This document shows positions 1 to 6,161 of a stretch of DNA of 8,726 nt, in pieces. The notes under the pieces were generated by a model. It was given only the letters and a program-made list of their open reading frames with translations. It was not told the DNA's origin and ran no database searches. Both the position numbers and the translations under genes were made by a program. The stretch lies in NCBI GenBank assembly GCA_026645375.1, contig JAPFFX010000206.1, positions 1 to 8,726 on the forward strand. Reading direction: 5' to 3'. The first letter of the stretch is position 1. Each line of letters begins with the position of its first letter. The stretch comes from Citricoccus sp. WCRC_4 (GTDB taxonomy: Bacteria > Actinomycetota > Actinomycetes > Actinomycetales > Micrococcaceae).

Positions 1-65
1 ACGCGCAGGATTCCATCGGCGTCGGCAACGGAGGATCCTCCGTACTTCTGGACGATCAGGCTCAT
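1..65 (-). CDS. lysC: Aspartate kinase, N-terminal fragment (runs off the left edge)
   Basis: Aspartokinase phosphorylates L-aspartate, the first step of the lysine, threonine, methionine and diaminopimelate pathways in the cytoplasm. Only 21 complete codons are visible, read from an ATG at 65-63 toward position 1. They translate to MSLIVQKYGGSSVADADGIL followed by R. The KYGGSSV motif near the N-terminus is the hallmark of the amino acid kinase fold in aspartokinases, and the distance from the start methionine matches actinobacterial LysC. A Shine-Dalgarno sequence (AAGGA, about 72-76 on the complement) sits some six bases upstream of the ATG. In many actinobacteria lysC lies close to recR and is followed by asd. 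Here recR is on the same strand but about 7 kb away, with transport genes between. Identification is secure from the motif; nothing can be said about the regulatory ACT domains, which lie outside the window. Confidence 0.9.
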   Translation of the reverse strand, partial: MSLIVQKYGGSSVADADGILR

Positions 66-87
66 GCGGTTCCTTGGGTAGGGTCGG

Positions 88-103
88 GCCCGCGGCCGCG
101 GGC
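88..103. repeat. 16-bp perfect palindrome in the lysC leader
   Basis: GCCCGCGGCCGCGGGC reads identically on both strands. As RNA it can form a six-pair all-GC stem with a GGCC loop. It lies about 22 bp upstream of the lysC start, between the candidate -10 element and the ribosome binding site. It could be a protein site or an mRNA hairpin affecting lysC translation; nothing seen distinguishes these, and GC-rich DNA makes such palindromes more likely by chance. Confidence 0.5.
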
Positions 104-122
104 TGTCGGTCGGCTGCGCCCA

Positions 123-128
123 AGTCTA
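123..128 (-). promoter_or_regulatory. Candidate -10 element for lysC
   Basis: On the minus strand the hexamer TAGACT matches four of six positions of TATAAT and lies about 58 bp upstream of the lysC ATG. No convincing -35 hexamer is found at 16-18 bp, which is common in actinobacterial promoters. Transcription would begin near 116 and give a leader of about 50 nt. This is a weak call from consensus alone. Confidence 0.25.
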
Positions 129-154
129 CGGGCGGTCGCGGACACGGTTCCGAC

Positions 155-300
155 CATGAACGAGGCGGTAGGGCACCACGTGGCCAGCGGGCCCGCCCGA
201 CCGCGTGCCGGACCCGCACCGATCACGTGCCGGGCACGCCCGACCACGTGCCAGGCCCGCACCGACCACGTGGCGGACCCGCCCTGATCGCGTGTCAGGC
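155..300. repeat. 22-bp tandem repeat array with CACGTG/CGCGTG cores, upstream of lysC and the exporter operon
   Basis: Six clear cores begin at 177, 202, 224, 245, 267 and 289, so the spacings are 25, 22, 21, 22 and 22 bp. The cores at 177, 224, 245 and 267 are CACGTG; those at 202 and 289 are CGCGTG. The unit consensus is roughly GCMCCGAY-CRCGTG-CCRGGC. A degenerate copy (CCGACCATG) begins near 151 in phase, and another partial one (CACGCC) lies at 310. Copies alternate: those at 202 and 245 share the left flank CGCCCGAC, while those at 224 and 267 share GCACCGAY. This suggests a 43-bp dimer that was itself duplicated. A period of about two helical turns places every core on the same DNA face. 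The array lies wholly in the gap between the divergent starts of lysC and the exporter ATPase, and 22 is not a multiple of three, so it is unlikely to be coding. It may be an iterated operator for an unknown regulator or a simple minisatellite. Confidence 0.8.
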
Positions 301-338
301 CGCGTAGTGCACGCCGGTGCGCGATCCCGGCCCTGTCC

Positions 339-367
339 TTGCCGCCAGGCCCCCCGTACCGCACGAT
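339..367 (+). promoter_or_regulatory. Candidate promoter for the exporter operon, possibly leaderless
   Basis: TTGCCG at 339-344 and CACGAT at 362-367 are separated by 17 bp and resemble -35 and -10 hexamers (four and three of six consensus matches). Transcription would start about seven bases after the -10, which falls on or next to the ATG at 374. No Shine-Dalgarno sequence is visible before that ATG. Together these fit leaderless initiation, which is frequent in actinobacteria. The match to consensus is only moderate. Confidence 0.3.
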
Positions 368-373
368 GGTGGC

Positions 374-1489
374 ATGACGACACCCGGTGGCGTCGATGAG
401 TCCGGACCGCCGGCGGCGACGGGGCTGCCGCCGGACGTGCCGCCGTCGGGCATCACCGCCACCGGTGTGACGCGCCGGTTCAGGTCGGTCCAGGCCCTGC
501 AGGGGGTGGACCTGATGGCCCCGCCCGGAGCGATCACGGCCCTGGTGGGGCCCAACGGATCGGGCAAGACCACGCTGATGCTGGTGCTGGCCTCCCTGCT
601 GCGGCCCGACGCCGGCTCCGTCCGGATCGCGGGCGCGGATCCCGCCCAGGACCCCGCGGCGGTCCGCCGCCACACGGGCTGGATGCCGGACACCCTGGGG
701 GTCTGGGACGCGCTGACCGCCCGCGAGATCCTCGAGATGATGGGTCGGCTCTACGGTCTCGACCGGGACGTCGCGCGCTCGCGGGCGGGACAGCTGCTGG
801 AGTGGCAGGAACTGAGCACGCTCGCCGACGAACCGGCGCGGGTGCTCTCCAGGGGTCAGCAGCAGCGGCTGTCCCTGGCGCGGGCGGTCATCCACGAGCC
901 CCAGGTCCTGCTGCTGGACGAACCGGCCTCCGGGCTGGACCCGGGGTCCCGGCTCCGGTTGCGGGATGACCTGCGGCAGATGGCAGCGGCCGGCAGGACG
1001 ATCCTCGTCTCCTCGCACGTGCTCTCCGAACTGGACGAGATGGCGGACCTGGCGGTGTTCATGCAGGACGGTCGCACCGTCGGGGTCGAGGACCTGGGCA
1101 GCGACGGCGCCACCGGGGGCCGGTACCTCATCACCGCCCTGGACGTCTGCGACCTGCTCACCGTGCTGGAACGCTACTCGGTGGCGTACCGGAGGCAACC
1201 GGGCCGGCGCCAGGACTCGGTCAGCGTGGAGGTGAACTCGGCCGATGAGGCGGCGGACCTGCTGTCCACCCTGGTCGGGGAGGGCGTGCGCGTCGTGGCG
1301 TTCACGCCGGAGGCGTCCCGGCTGGAGACGGCGTACCTGGAACTGGACCGGATGCGCTCGGTCGCGCCGGACGCGCCCGGTGCGGGCCTGGACGATGTTG
1401 ACCGGGCGGACGCCGACCGGACGGACGGTGGTGCGGACGGTGGTGCGAGCCGTGCGTCGTGGCGCACCGACCGGAGGGAGGACCGATGA
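374..1489 (+). CDS. ABC exporter ATP-binding protein (ABC-2 / CcmA type)
   Basis: This 371-residue cytoplasmic ATPase powers the permease encoded directly downstream. Visible motifs are Walker A GPNGSGKT (59-66), signature LSRGQ (158-162), Walker B LLLDEP (179-184), D-loop SGLD (186-189) and the switch histidine in SSH (H215). The Q-loop position reads MPD rather than containing glutamine, a variation common in ABC-2 exporter ATPases. Residues 1-27 are a Pro/Gly-rich extension. After the nucleotide-binding domain comes a C-terminal region (about 250-328) typical of export ATPases, then an Asp/Arg-rich tail containing a 12-bp in-frame duplication (DGGA twice, DNA 1423-1446). I chose the ATG at 374; a GTG at 317 in the same frame would add 19 residues of low-complexity sequence. 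The stop overlaps the next start (ATGA), indicating a translationally coupled two-gene operon. The substrate cannot be inferred; drug, peptide or lipid export are all possible. Confidence 0.85.
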   Translation: MTTPGGVDESGPPAATGLPPDVPPSGITATGVTRRFRSVQALQGVDLMAPPGAITALVGPNGSGKTTLMLVLASLLRPDAGSVRIAGADPAQDPAAVRRHTGWMPDTLGVWDALTAREILEMMGRLYGLDRDVARSRAGQLLEWQELSTLADEPARVLSRGQQQRLSLARAVIHEPQVLLLDEPASGLDPGSRLRLRDDLRQMAAAGRTILVSSHVLSELDEMADLAVFMQDGRTVGVEDLGSDGATGGRYLITALDVCDLLTVLERYSVAYRRQPGRRQDSVSVEVNSADEAADLLSTLVGEGVRVVAFTPEASRLETAYLELDRMRSVAPDAPGAGLDDVDRADADRTDGGADGGASRASWRTDRREDR

Positions 1490-2643
1490 GGTCCCGGATC
1501 GACGAGCGCGTGCAGGACGGGAACGGAGGCGGGCGCGGAACCGCGGGAGCGGAGGTGAGCGGCCGGCTGGGCTGGGGACGGGCGCTGTCCACGGTGGTGC
1601 GGATGGACGTGCAGCAGCGACTGCGCTCACGCACCTGGTACATCATGCTGGCGGTCTGGTTCGTGGTCATCGGGCTGGTGACCTGGGGTGCGTCCGCCAG
1701 CTTCAACGTGCTCTCCGCCGAGGAGCCGATCGGACCGGGCGCGGGGCGCTTCGTGTTCGAGGCCGTCGTCGGCTTCGTGTTGTTCTTCGGCCTGCTCGTG
1801 GCCCCGGCGATGTCCGCCAGCACGATCAGCGGGAGCAGGTCCGGGGGGACCCTCGCGGTGATGCAGGTGACGCTGCTGACGCCGGGCCAGTTGCTGCTGG
1901 GCAAGTGCCTGGCGTCCTGGATCACCGCACTGGCCTTCCTGGCCACGGCGCTGCCGTACATCGTGGTGGCCATGTCCATGGGCGGGCTGGACGTGTCCGG
2001 CCTGGTGGTCTTCGTGGCGATGGTGGCGATCGAGCTGGGCGTCGTCTGCGCGGTCGGCACCGCGGTGTCCGCGGTGGCAGACCGCACCCTGTTCGCGGTG
2101 GTGGCCACCTATCTGCTGGTGGCCCTGTTCACCTTCGGCACGCTGGTGGCCTTCGCGCTCACCATGCCGCTGACCCAGACGACGATCCCGGCGAACACCC
2201 CCCGGTGGGCCGCGGCGGAGGGCGAGGTCCTCCCGGACGGACCCGAGGCCTGCTTCGGGCCGTTGGTCCCGCAGGCCACCTACGACACCCGGGCGACGTA
2301 CTGGATGCTCGCGGCCAACCCGTTCGTGGTGGTGTCCGACGCCGTGCCGCCGCCGGCCCGCGTCCCCTACGACCCCGACGATCCGGACACCTGGGCGCCG
2401 GACGGGGTGATGACCACCATCTCGTTCGGGGTGCGGTACCTGCAGCGGCCACCCGAGATGAACGTGCCGTGCGCCTACGGTGAGCCGGCGGAGCCAGGGA
2501 CTGAGGCGGCCTGGCGCGGCACGCCGGTCTGGCCCCTGGGCCTGGGCCTGCAGTGGGTGGTAACCGGTGGGCTGCTCGCGTGGGGCCGCTTCCGACTGGC
2601 CACCCCCGCGGTGCGGCTGCCGCGGGGCCACCGCGTGGCCTGA
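1486..2643 (+). CDS. ABC exporter permease, six predicted membrane helices
   Basis: This 385-residue integral membrane protein is the partner of the upstream ATPase. The ATG at 1486 overlaps the ATPase stop and is preceded by a strong GGAGGGAGGA ribosome binding site; a start nine codons earlier (1459) lacks such a site. After a 40-residue Gly/Arg-rich cytoplasmic N-terminus, hydrophobic segments lie at about 51-71, 90-112, 143-165, 170-195, 203-227 and 346-367. Arg-rich stretches before helix 1 and after helix 6 put both ends in the cytoplasm. The cytoplasmic loop 113-142 (SGSRSGGTLAVMQ...LLTPGQLLLGK) resembles the region where ABC-2 permeases contact the ATPase. An unusual feature is the roughly 118-residue extracytoplasmic loop between helices 5 and 6, rich in Pro, Asp and Glu, with two cysteines (C256 and C329) that could form a disulfide. 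The family is recognisable as ABC-2-like but no named gene is; the substrate is unknown. Confidence 0.8.
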   Translation: MRSRIDERVQDGNGGGRGTAGAEVSGRLGWGRALSTVVRMDVQQRLRSRTWYIMLAVWFVVIGLVTWGASASFNVLSAEEPIGPGAGRFVFEAVVGFVLFFGLLVAPAMSASTISGSRSGGTLAVMQVTLLTPGQLLLGKCLASWITALAFLATALPYIVVAMSMGGLDVSGLVVFVAMVAIELGVVCAVGTAVSAVADRTLFAVVATYLLVALFTFGTLVAFALTMPLTQTTIPANTPRWAAAEGEVLPDGPEACFGPLVPQATYDTRATYWMLAANPFVVVSDAVPPPARVPYDPDDPDTWAPDGVMTTISFGVRYLQRPPEMNVPCAYGEPAEPGTEAAWRGTPVWPLGLGLQWVVTGGLLAWGRFRLATPAVRLPRGHRVA

Positions 2644-2646
2644 GCG

Positions 2647-2662
2647 GGGTCCGCCGCCGGAC

Positions 2663-2664
<2 letters not shown>
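2647..2664. terminator. Candidate bidirectional terminator hairpin between convergent operons
   Basis: GGTCCG at 2648-2653 and CGGACC at 2658-2663 form a perfect six-pair stem around a CCGC loop, extended by a G-U pair at 2647/2664. It fills nearly all of the 19-bp gap between the permease stop (2641-2643) and the ehuA stop (2663-2665), and its right arm enters the ehuA stop codon. Placement between two converging transcripts suggests shared termination. There is no U-tract on either side, so it would be a weak or L-shaped-free terminator. Confidence 0.4.
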
Positions 2665-3458
<794 letters not shown>

Positions 3459-3475
<17 letters not shown>

Positions 3476-4121
3476 GGCGCTTCTCCATTCGGCGGATGAG
3501 GACGGAGGTCGGGTAGCTGGCCAGCAGGAAGATGATGCCGGCCAGGGTGATGGCCTCCACGTAGCGGAAGTTGTTGCCGCCGAAGATCTGGGCCGCGTTG
3601 ACCATCTCGACCACGCCGATCACCAGCAGGAACGGGGTGTCCTTGAACATGGAGATCGCGTAGTTGCCCAGCGCCGGCACCGTGGCCCGCAGGGCCTGCG
3701 GGATGACGACGGCGGCCCAGGTGCGGCGCGTGGACATGGACAGGGCCGTGGTGGCCTCCCACTGGCCCTTGGGCACCGCGTCGATCCCCGCGCGGTACAC
3801 CTCGGACATGTAGGTGGAGTAGTGGATGCCGAACACCACGATCCCGATGGTCATGGCATCGAACATCAGGAACGCGTAGTAGGCGAACAGCAGTTGCACG
3901 ACGATCGGGGTCATGCGGATGAAGGCCACGAACCACTTGACGATCCCGGAGACCGGCTGCGGAGCCAGGCGGATCAGCATGGCCCACACCAGTCCCAGCG
4001 CCGCGGCGATCACCGTGCCCAGCACCGTCACCAGCAGGGTGACCGTGAGGAATCCCTCGAGCACGGGCGGGAGGGCGCGGAAGAACATCTCCCAGTCCCA
4101 GATCTCTGTCTGTTCTTGCAT
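3459..4121 (-). CDS. ehuD: ABC importer permease, ectoine/polar amino acid type (EhuD-like)
   Basis: This 220-residue inner membrane protein forms half of the importer channel. Hydrophobic segments lie at about 26-50, 60-88, 91-107, 143-175 (broken) and 190-209, matching the five-helix plan of HisM/GlnP-type permeases. The family motifs are clear: WDWE near the N-terminus, AFIRMTPIVVQLLF (66-79), the Y-SEVYRAGIDAVPKGQWEA segment, and the cytoplasmic EAA loop at about 119-143 that docks onto the ATPase. In the EAA loop the usually conserved glycine is serine (ALSMS), as in its partner EhuC. From memory of known EhuD proteins, the WDWE start and the GIDAVPKGQWEA wording fit that family well. 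The ATG overlaps the ehuC stop by four bases (ATGA), with GGGGAG nine bases upstream, so the two permeases are translationally coupled. Its end is overlapped by ehuA. Confidence 0.85.
3733..3768. repeat. 36-bp near-identical repeat, ehuD copy
   Basis: This stretch matches 4476-4511 in ehuC at 34 of 36 bases, in the same orientation and 743 bp away. It encodes the start of the EAA loop, GQWEATTALSMS, that contacts the shared ATPase. The two permeases are otherwise diverged. Identity at silent positions exceeds what protein constraint alone demands, hinting at gene conversion or strong codon bias. Confidence 0.7.
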
Positions 4122-4858
4122 CAGATCGCACTCCCCGCGGTAGACAGGTTGTCCTTGCTGGTCGGCGTCGGGGAGAGGATCTCACGCAGGGACGGGCCCC
4201 GGCCGAGCCGGTGCTTGGCGCGGGCCTCGAGGGCGTTCATGACGAGCGTGAGGACCAGCGCCAGCACGAAGTAGCCCACGAGCCCGACGACGGCGTACGC
4301 CCAGGTCGTGTCCGTCACCCGGCGCAGCTGGTCCAGGTGGAACGTGAAGTCCTGCAGCAGGATCACGCTGACGATCGCGGTGCCCTTGAGCAGGTGGACC
4401 ATCAGGCTGGCCAGGGACGGGATCATCAGCGCCCAGGCCTGCGGGAAGATCACCCGGCGCATGCGGTGCACCGGTGACATGGACAGCGCCGTGGTGGCCT
4501 CCCACTGTCCCCGCGGCACGGAGGCGATGGAGCCGCGCACCACCTCGGCGGCATACGCCCCGTAGTTCAGCCCCAGGGCGAGGACGCCCACGACCATGCC
4601 CGGCAGGTCGACCCCGAACTGCGGCAGCACGAAGAAGATGAAGAACAGCTGCACCACCAACGAGGTGCCCCGGAAGAACTCGATGATGATCCGGCCGGGG
4701 ACGGCCAGGGCCTTGTGCTGCGCCCCGGCCATCAGCCCGAGGATGATCGCCAGGACGAGGGCCAGGGCCGACCCGAGGACCGTGAGCTGGATGGTCACCC
4801 ACAGTCCCTGGGCCAGGAACGGCCAGGCCTCGACGGTGGCCTGGATGTTCTCCAGCAC
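4121..4858 (-). CDS. ehuC: ABC importer permease, ectoine/polar amino acid type (EhuC-like)
   Basis: This 245-residue membrane protein pairs with EhuD to form the translocation channel. Hydrophobic segments lie at about 19-43, 64-80, 86-105, 143-170 (broken) and 186-209. The signature region FFRGTSLVVQLFFIFFVLPQFG (61-82) is characteristic of the polar amino acid uptake permeases. The EAA loop (about 117-141, GQWEATTALSMS ... IFPQA) binds the ATPase and again has serine in place of the conserved glycine. A hydrophilic C-terminal tail of about 35 residues extends past the last helix; EhuD lacks it. Translation probably begins at the GTG at 4858-4856, only six bases after the ehuB stop. The Shine-Dalgarno match is weak, so re-initiation by ribosomes finishing ehuB is plausible. 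No upstream ATG is available. The Ehu assignment depends on the operon and on EhuB. Confidence 0.83.
   Translation of the reverse strand: MLENIQATVEAWPFLAQGLWVTIQLTVLGSALALVLAIILGLMAGAQHKALAVPGRIIIEFFRGTSLVVQLFFIFFVLPQFGVDLPGMVVGVLALGLNYGAYAAEVVRGSIASVPRGQWEATTALSMSPVHRMRRVIFPQAWALMIPSLASLMVHLLKGTAIVSVILLQDFTFHLDQLRRVTDTTWAYAVVGLVGYFVLALVLTLVMNALEARAKHRLGRGPSLREILSPTPTSKDNLSTAGSAI
4476..4511. repeat. 36-bp near-identical repeat, ehuC copy
   Basis: This is the partner of 3733-3768, with two mismatches (positions 12 and 33 of the unit). Recombination between these direct copies would fuse ehuC to ehuD in frame, because both copies are read in the same frame within their genes. Confidence 0.7.
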
Positions 4859-4864
4859 CGTGCG

Positions 4865-5839
4865 TCAGCCCAGGTCGCCGGAGCAGAGCTGCTCGGTGGT
4901 CAGGTCCTTCGGCGGTAGGTTCTCGGCGGTGAAGCCGTAATCCCCCACCACTGCCAGGTAGGACTCCTCGGACTCCGTGACGGAGGCCAGCGCCTCGTTG
5001 TAGGCCTCCACCAGTTCCGTGTCCTCCTTGCGGAAGACGGTGGCACCGGCACCGATCTGCTCGACACCGTCGATCACCTGCACGAAGGCCTCGGTGGTCT
5101 CCACCCCGGCGTCCGGGTTCTCCTCGGCCATGACGTTCAGTGAGATCGCGGTCATGGCGAAGGCGTCGGCCCGGCCGTTGGCCACGGTGTCCATGCCGGT
5201 CTGGGCGTCCGGGACGGACTGGACCTCGAGGCCGAGCGACTCGGCGTAACCGGCCTCGATGCCGCCGGCCAGGACCGCCAGGTTGATGTCCTCGCCCGCG
5301 TCGACCTTCTCCTTGACGGAGTCGAGGTCGGTGAGGTTCTTCGGGTTGCCCTCGGCGACCATCAGGGTGGTGGTGTACATGATCTCCGGATCGGAGAAGG
5401 CGGCCTGGGCGCAACGGTCCGGGAGGATGGACATGCCGGCGGAGACGGCGTCGAAGCGCCCGGCATTCAGTCCGGGGATCAGCGAGTTCCACTCCACCAA
5501 TTCGGCCTCGACGTTCTCGATGCCCATGTCCGCGAAGATCTTCTCGTGCATGGCCACGGTGGCCCCCGCCGGTTCCCCGCCCTCCAGGTAGGAGTAGGGG
5601 ACCTCGCCGGCGATGCCGACGGTGATGGTGCCCTCCTGCTGGAGGCGCTCCAGGGTGTTGCCCGCGGCAGCGGTGCCGCCGTCGCCGCTTTCACCGCCCC
5701 CGCCGCCACAGGCCGTGAGCAGCAGGGCGGAGACGGACAGCAGGCCGACGCCCATCAGGCGGCGCGGACGGGGATCGCTCCGGTGGCGGCGGACGCTGGC
5801 CAGGCGGCTGGACTGGTGCTTCTGGGTGGGGATACTCAT
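4865..5839 (-). CDS. ehuB: Solute-binding lipoprotein, EhuB-like (ectoine/hydroxyectoine or polar amino acid)
   Basis: This 324-residue protein is the extracytoplasmic receptor of the importer. An Arg-rich N-terminus and hydrophobic stretch (about 28-43) end in the lipobox LTAC, so C44 should be lipidated and the mature protein anchored to the outer face of the membrane by a Gly/Ser linker (45-60). The rest is a family 3 solute-binding fold: RLQQEGTITVGIAGEVPYSY (65-84), LIPGLNAGRFDAVSAGM (120-136), LPDRC (139-143) and a C-terminal YGF...TTEQLC. This pattern, including the RC pair and the final LC, matches EhuB proteins as I remember them. By that alignment E79 and R142 keep the expected ligand contacts, Y82 stands for an aromatic cage residue, but S137 falls where EhuB of Sinorhizobium has Phe. 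The exact substrate is therefore uncertain. The ATG at 5839 has a good GAGGAG site seven bases upstream. It is first in the operon and divergent from the GntR regulator. Confidence 0.82.
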   Translation of the reverse strand: MSIPTQKHQSSRLASVRRHRSDPRPRRLMGVGLLSVSALLLTACGGGGGESGDGGTAAAGNTLERLQQEGTITVGIAGEVPYSYLEGGEPAGATVAMHEKIFADMGIENVEAELVEWNSLIPGLNAGRFDAVSAGMSILPDRCAQAAFSDPEIMYTTTLMVAEGNPKNLTDLDSVKEKVDAGEDINLAVLAGGIEAGYAESLGLEVQSVPDAQTGMDTVANGRADAFAMTAISLNVMAEENPDAGVETTEAFVQVIDGVEQIGAGATVFRKEDTELVEAYNEALASVTESEESYLAVVGDYGFTAENLPPKDLTTEQLCSGDLG

Positions 5840-5846
5840 GGTCGGC

Positions 5847-5953
5847 TCCTCGGCCCCACGGCCCCCGGGCTGCCGGCAAGGGGCCGGTGGTGCGAATGAT
5901 GACGGTGCGAACGGTGTGCGACGCGGGCTCCCGGTGTGGTGCCAGGCCGAGGA
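5847..5953 (-). promoter_or_regulatory. Possible SD/anti-SD RNA switch in the ehuB leader
   Basis: In the ehuB transcript, UCCUCGGCC (from 5953 to 5945) is perfectly complementary over nine bases, plus one G-U pair, to GGCCGAGGA (from 5855 to 5847), which contains the ehuB Shine-Dalgarno sequence. The same anti-SD segment forms the loop and 3' arm of the hairpin at 5941-5962. The two structures are mutually exclusive: the local hairpin would leave the ribosome site free, and the long-range pairing would mask it. The geometry resembles a translational switch, but no known riboswitch class is recognised and a chance match in GC-rich DNA is possible. Confidence 0.3.
5889..5911. repeat. Direct repeat GGTGCGAA (two copies, 15-bp period) in the ehuB leader
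   Basis: GGTGCGAA occurs at 5889-5896 and 5904-5911, and a relaxed third copy (GGTGTGCGA) follows at 5913-5921. The GGTGCG core is the same half-site that forms the perfect palindrome at 6162-6175 before the gntR gene. The sites may be operators of the divergent regulator; they would lie downstream of the candidate ehuB promoter. Confidence 0.4.
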
Positions 5954-5962
5954 TGGCCTGGC
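5941..5962 (-). promoter_or_regulatory. Perfect 8-bp hairpin in the ehuB 5' leader
   Basis: GCCAGGCC (5941-5948) and GGCCTGGC (5955-5962) are exact inverted repeats around a six-base loop. In the ehuB transcript the loop reads AUCCUC, complementary to a Shine-Dalgarno core. It lies about 100 nt upstream of the start codon and has no U-tract, so it is more likely a leader structure or an operator than a terminator. Confidence 0.5.
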
Positions 5963-5993
5963 CGGCGACTGGAATCACCGCTAGTGAGGCAAC

Positions 5994-6031
5994 TGGTGTC
6001 CGACGCTAGCAGAACGTGATCCAGCACACCA
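5994..6031 (-). promoter_or_regulatory. Candidate ehuB promoter flanked by an inverted repeat
   Basis: On the minus strand TGCTAGCGT (6011-6003) is an extended -10 element of the TGN-TANNNT form. Seventeen bases upstream, TGGTGT (6031-6026) sits in the -35 position but matches consensus poorly. TGGTGT is also one arm of an inverted repeat whose other arm (ACACCA on this strand, 5999-5994) falls at the predicted start point near 5996. Arms centred 32 bp, about three helical turns, apart around a promoter could be a repressor site. Both readings are tentative. Confidence 0.3.
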
Positions 6032-6054
6032 TGAGATCGTCGGCCGGAAGAATG

Positions 6055-6084
6055 TCGACAAGGTAACGATCCACATGGCATGAT
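6055..6084 (+). promoter_or_regulatory. Candidate sigma-70 type promoter for the GntR regulator gene
   Basis: TCGACA at 6055-6060 matches five of six bases of the -35 consensus, and CATGAT at 6079-6084 matches four of six of the -10 consensus, with an 18-bp spacer. Transcription would start near 6091 and give a leader of about 100 nt containing the 14-bp palindrome. The -35 lies inside the palindrome TGTCGACA (6053-6060). Confidence 0.4.
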
Positions 6085-6161
6085 CTGGCCCACAAGCGCC
6101 CTCGGGGTCTGCGGGACTGTCCCGGACCGGGCGCGCACCGAACGGCCGTGTCCCGTGCCGG

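Noticed and set aside
66..122. Lysine (L-box) riboswitch before lysC
   Set aside because: The predicted leader is about 50 nt, far shorter than that riboswitch, and no conserved core elements are seen.
155..300. Could the 22-bp array be a CRISPR?
   Set aside because: The repeats are imperfect and adjacent without unique spacers of constant length, and no cas genes are present.
62..1630. Long minus-strand open frame of 522 codons antisense to the exporter ATPase
   Set aside because: It is an Arg/Pro/Gly-rich shadow caused by GC-rich codon structure, with no domain motifs, and it lies opposite a gene with complete ABC motifs.
1245..2483. Plus-strand 412-codon open frame across the exporter genes
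   Set aside because: It is an out-of-frame reading rich in Arg and Gly; the ATPase and permease frames explain the DNA.
4182..5492. Minus-strand 436-codon open frame overlapping ehuB and ehuC
   Set aside because: It is a frame-shifted reading of ehuB and ehuC with biased composition and no recognisable protein family; the ehu frames carry the conserved motifs.
6053..6060. TGTCGACA palindrome as the GntR operator
   Set aside because: It is only 8 bp with non-matching flanks and overlaps the predicted -35, so it is a weaker candidate than the 14-bp palindrome, although an overlapping repressor site cannot be excluded.
6113..6131. Overlapping short palindromes GGGAC-T-GTCCC and CCCGG-A-CCGGG in the gntR leader
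   Set aside because: Five-base GC arms like these are expected by chance at this base composition and show no recurrence elsewhere in the region.
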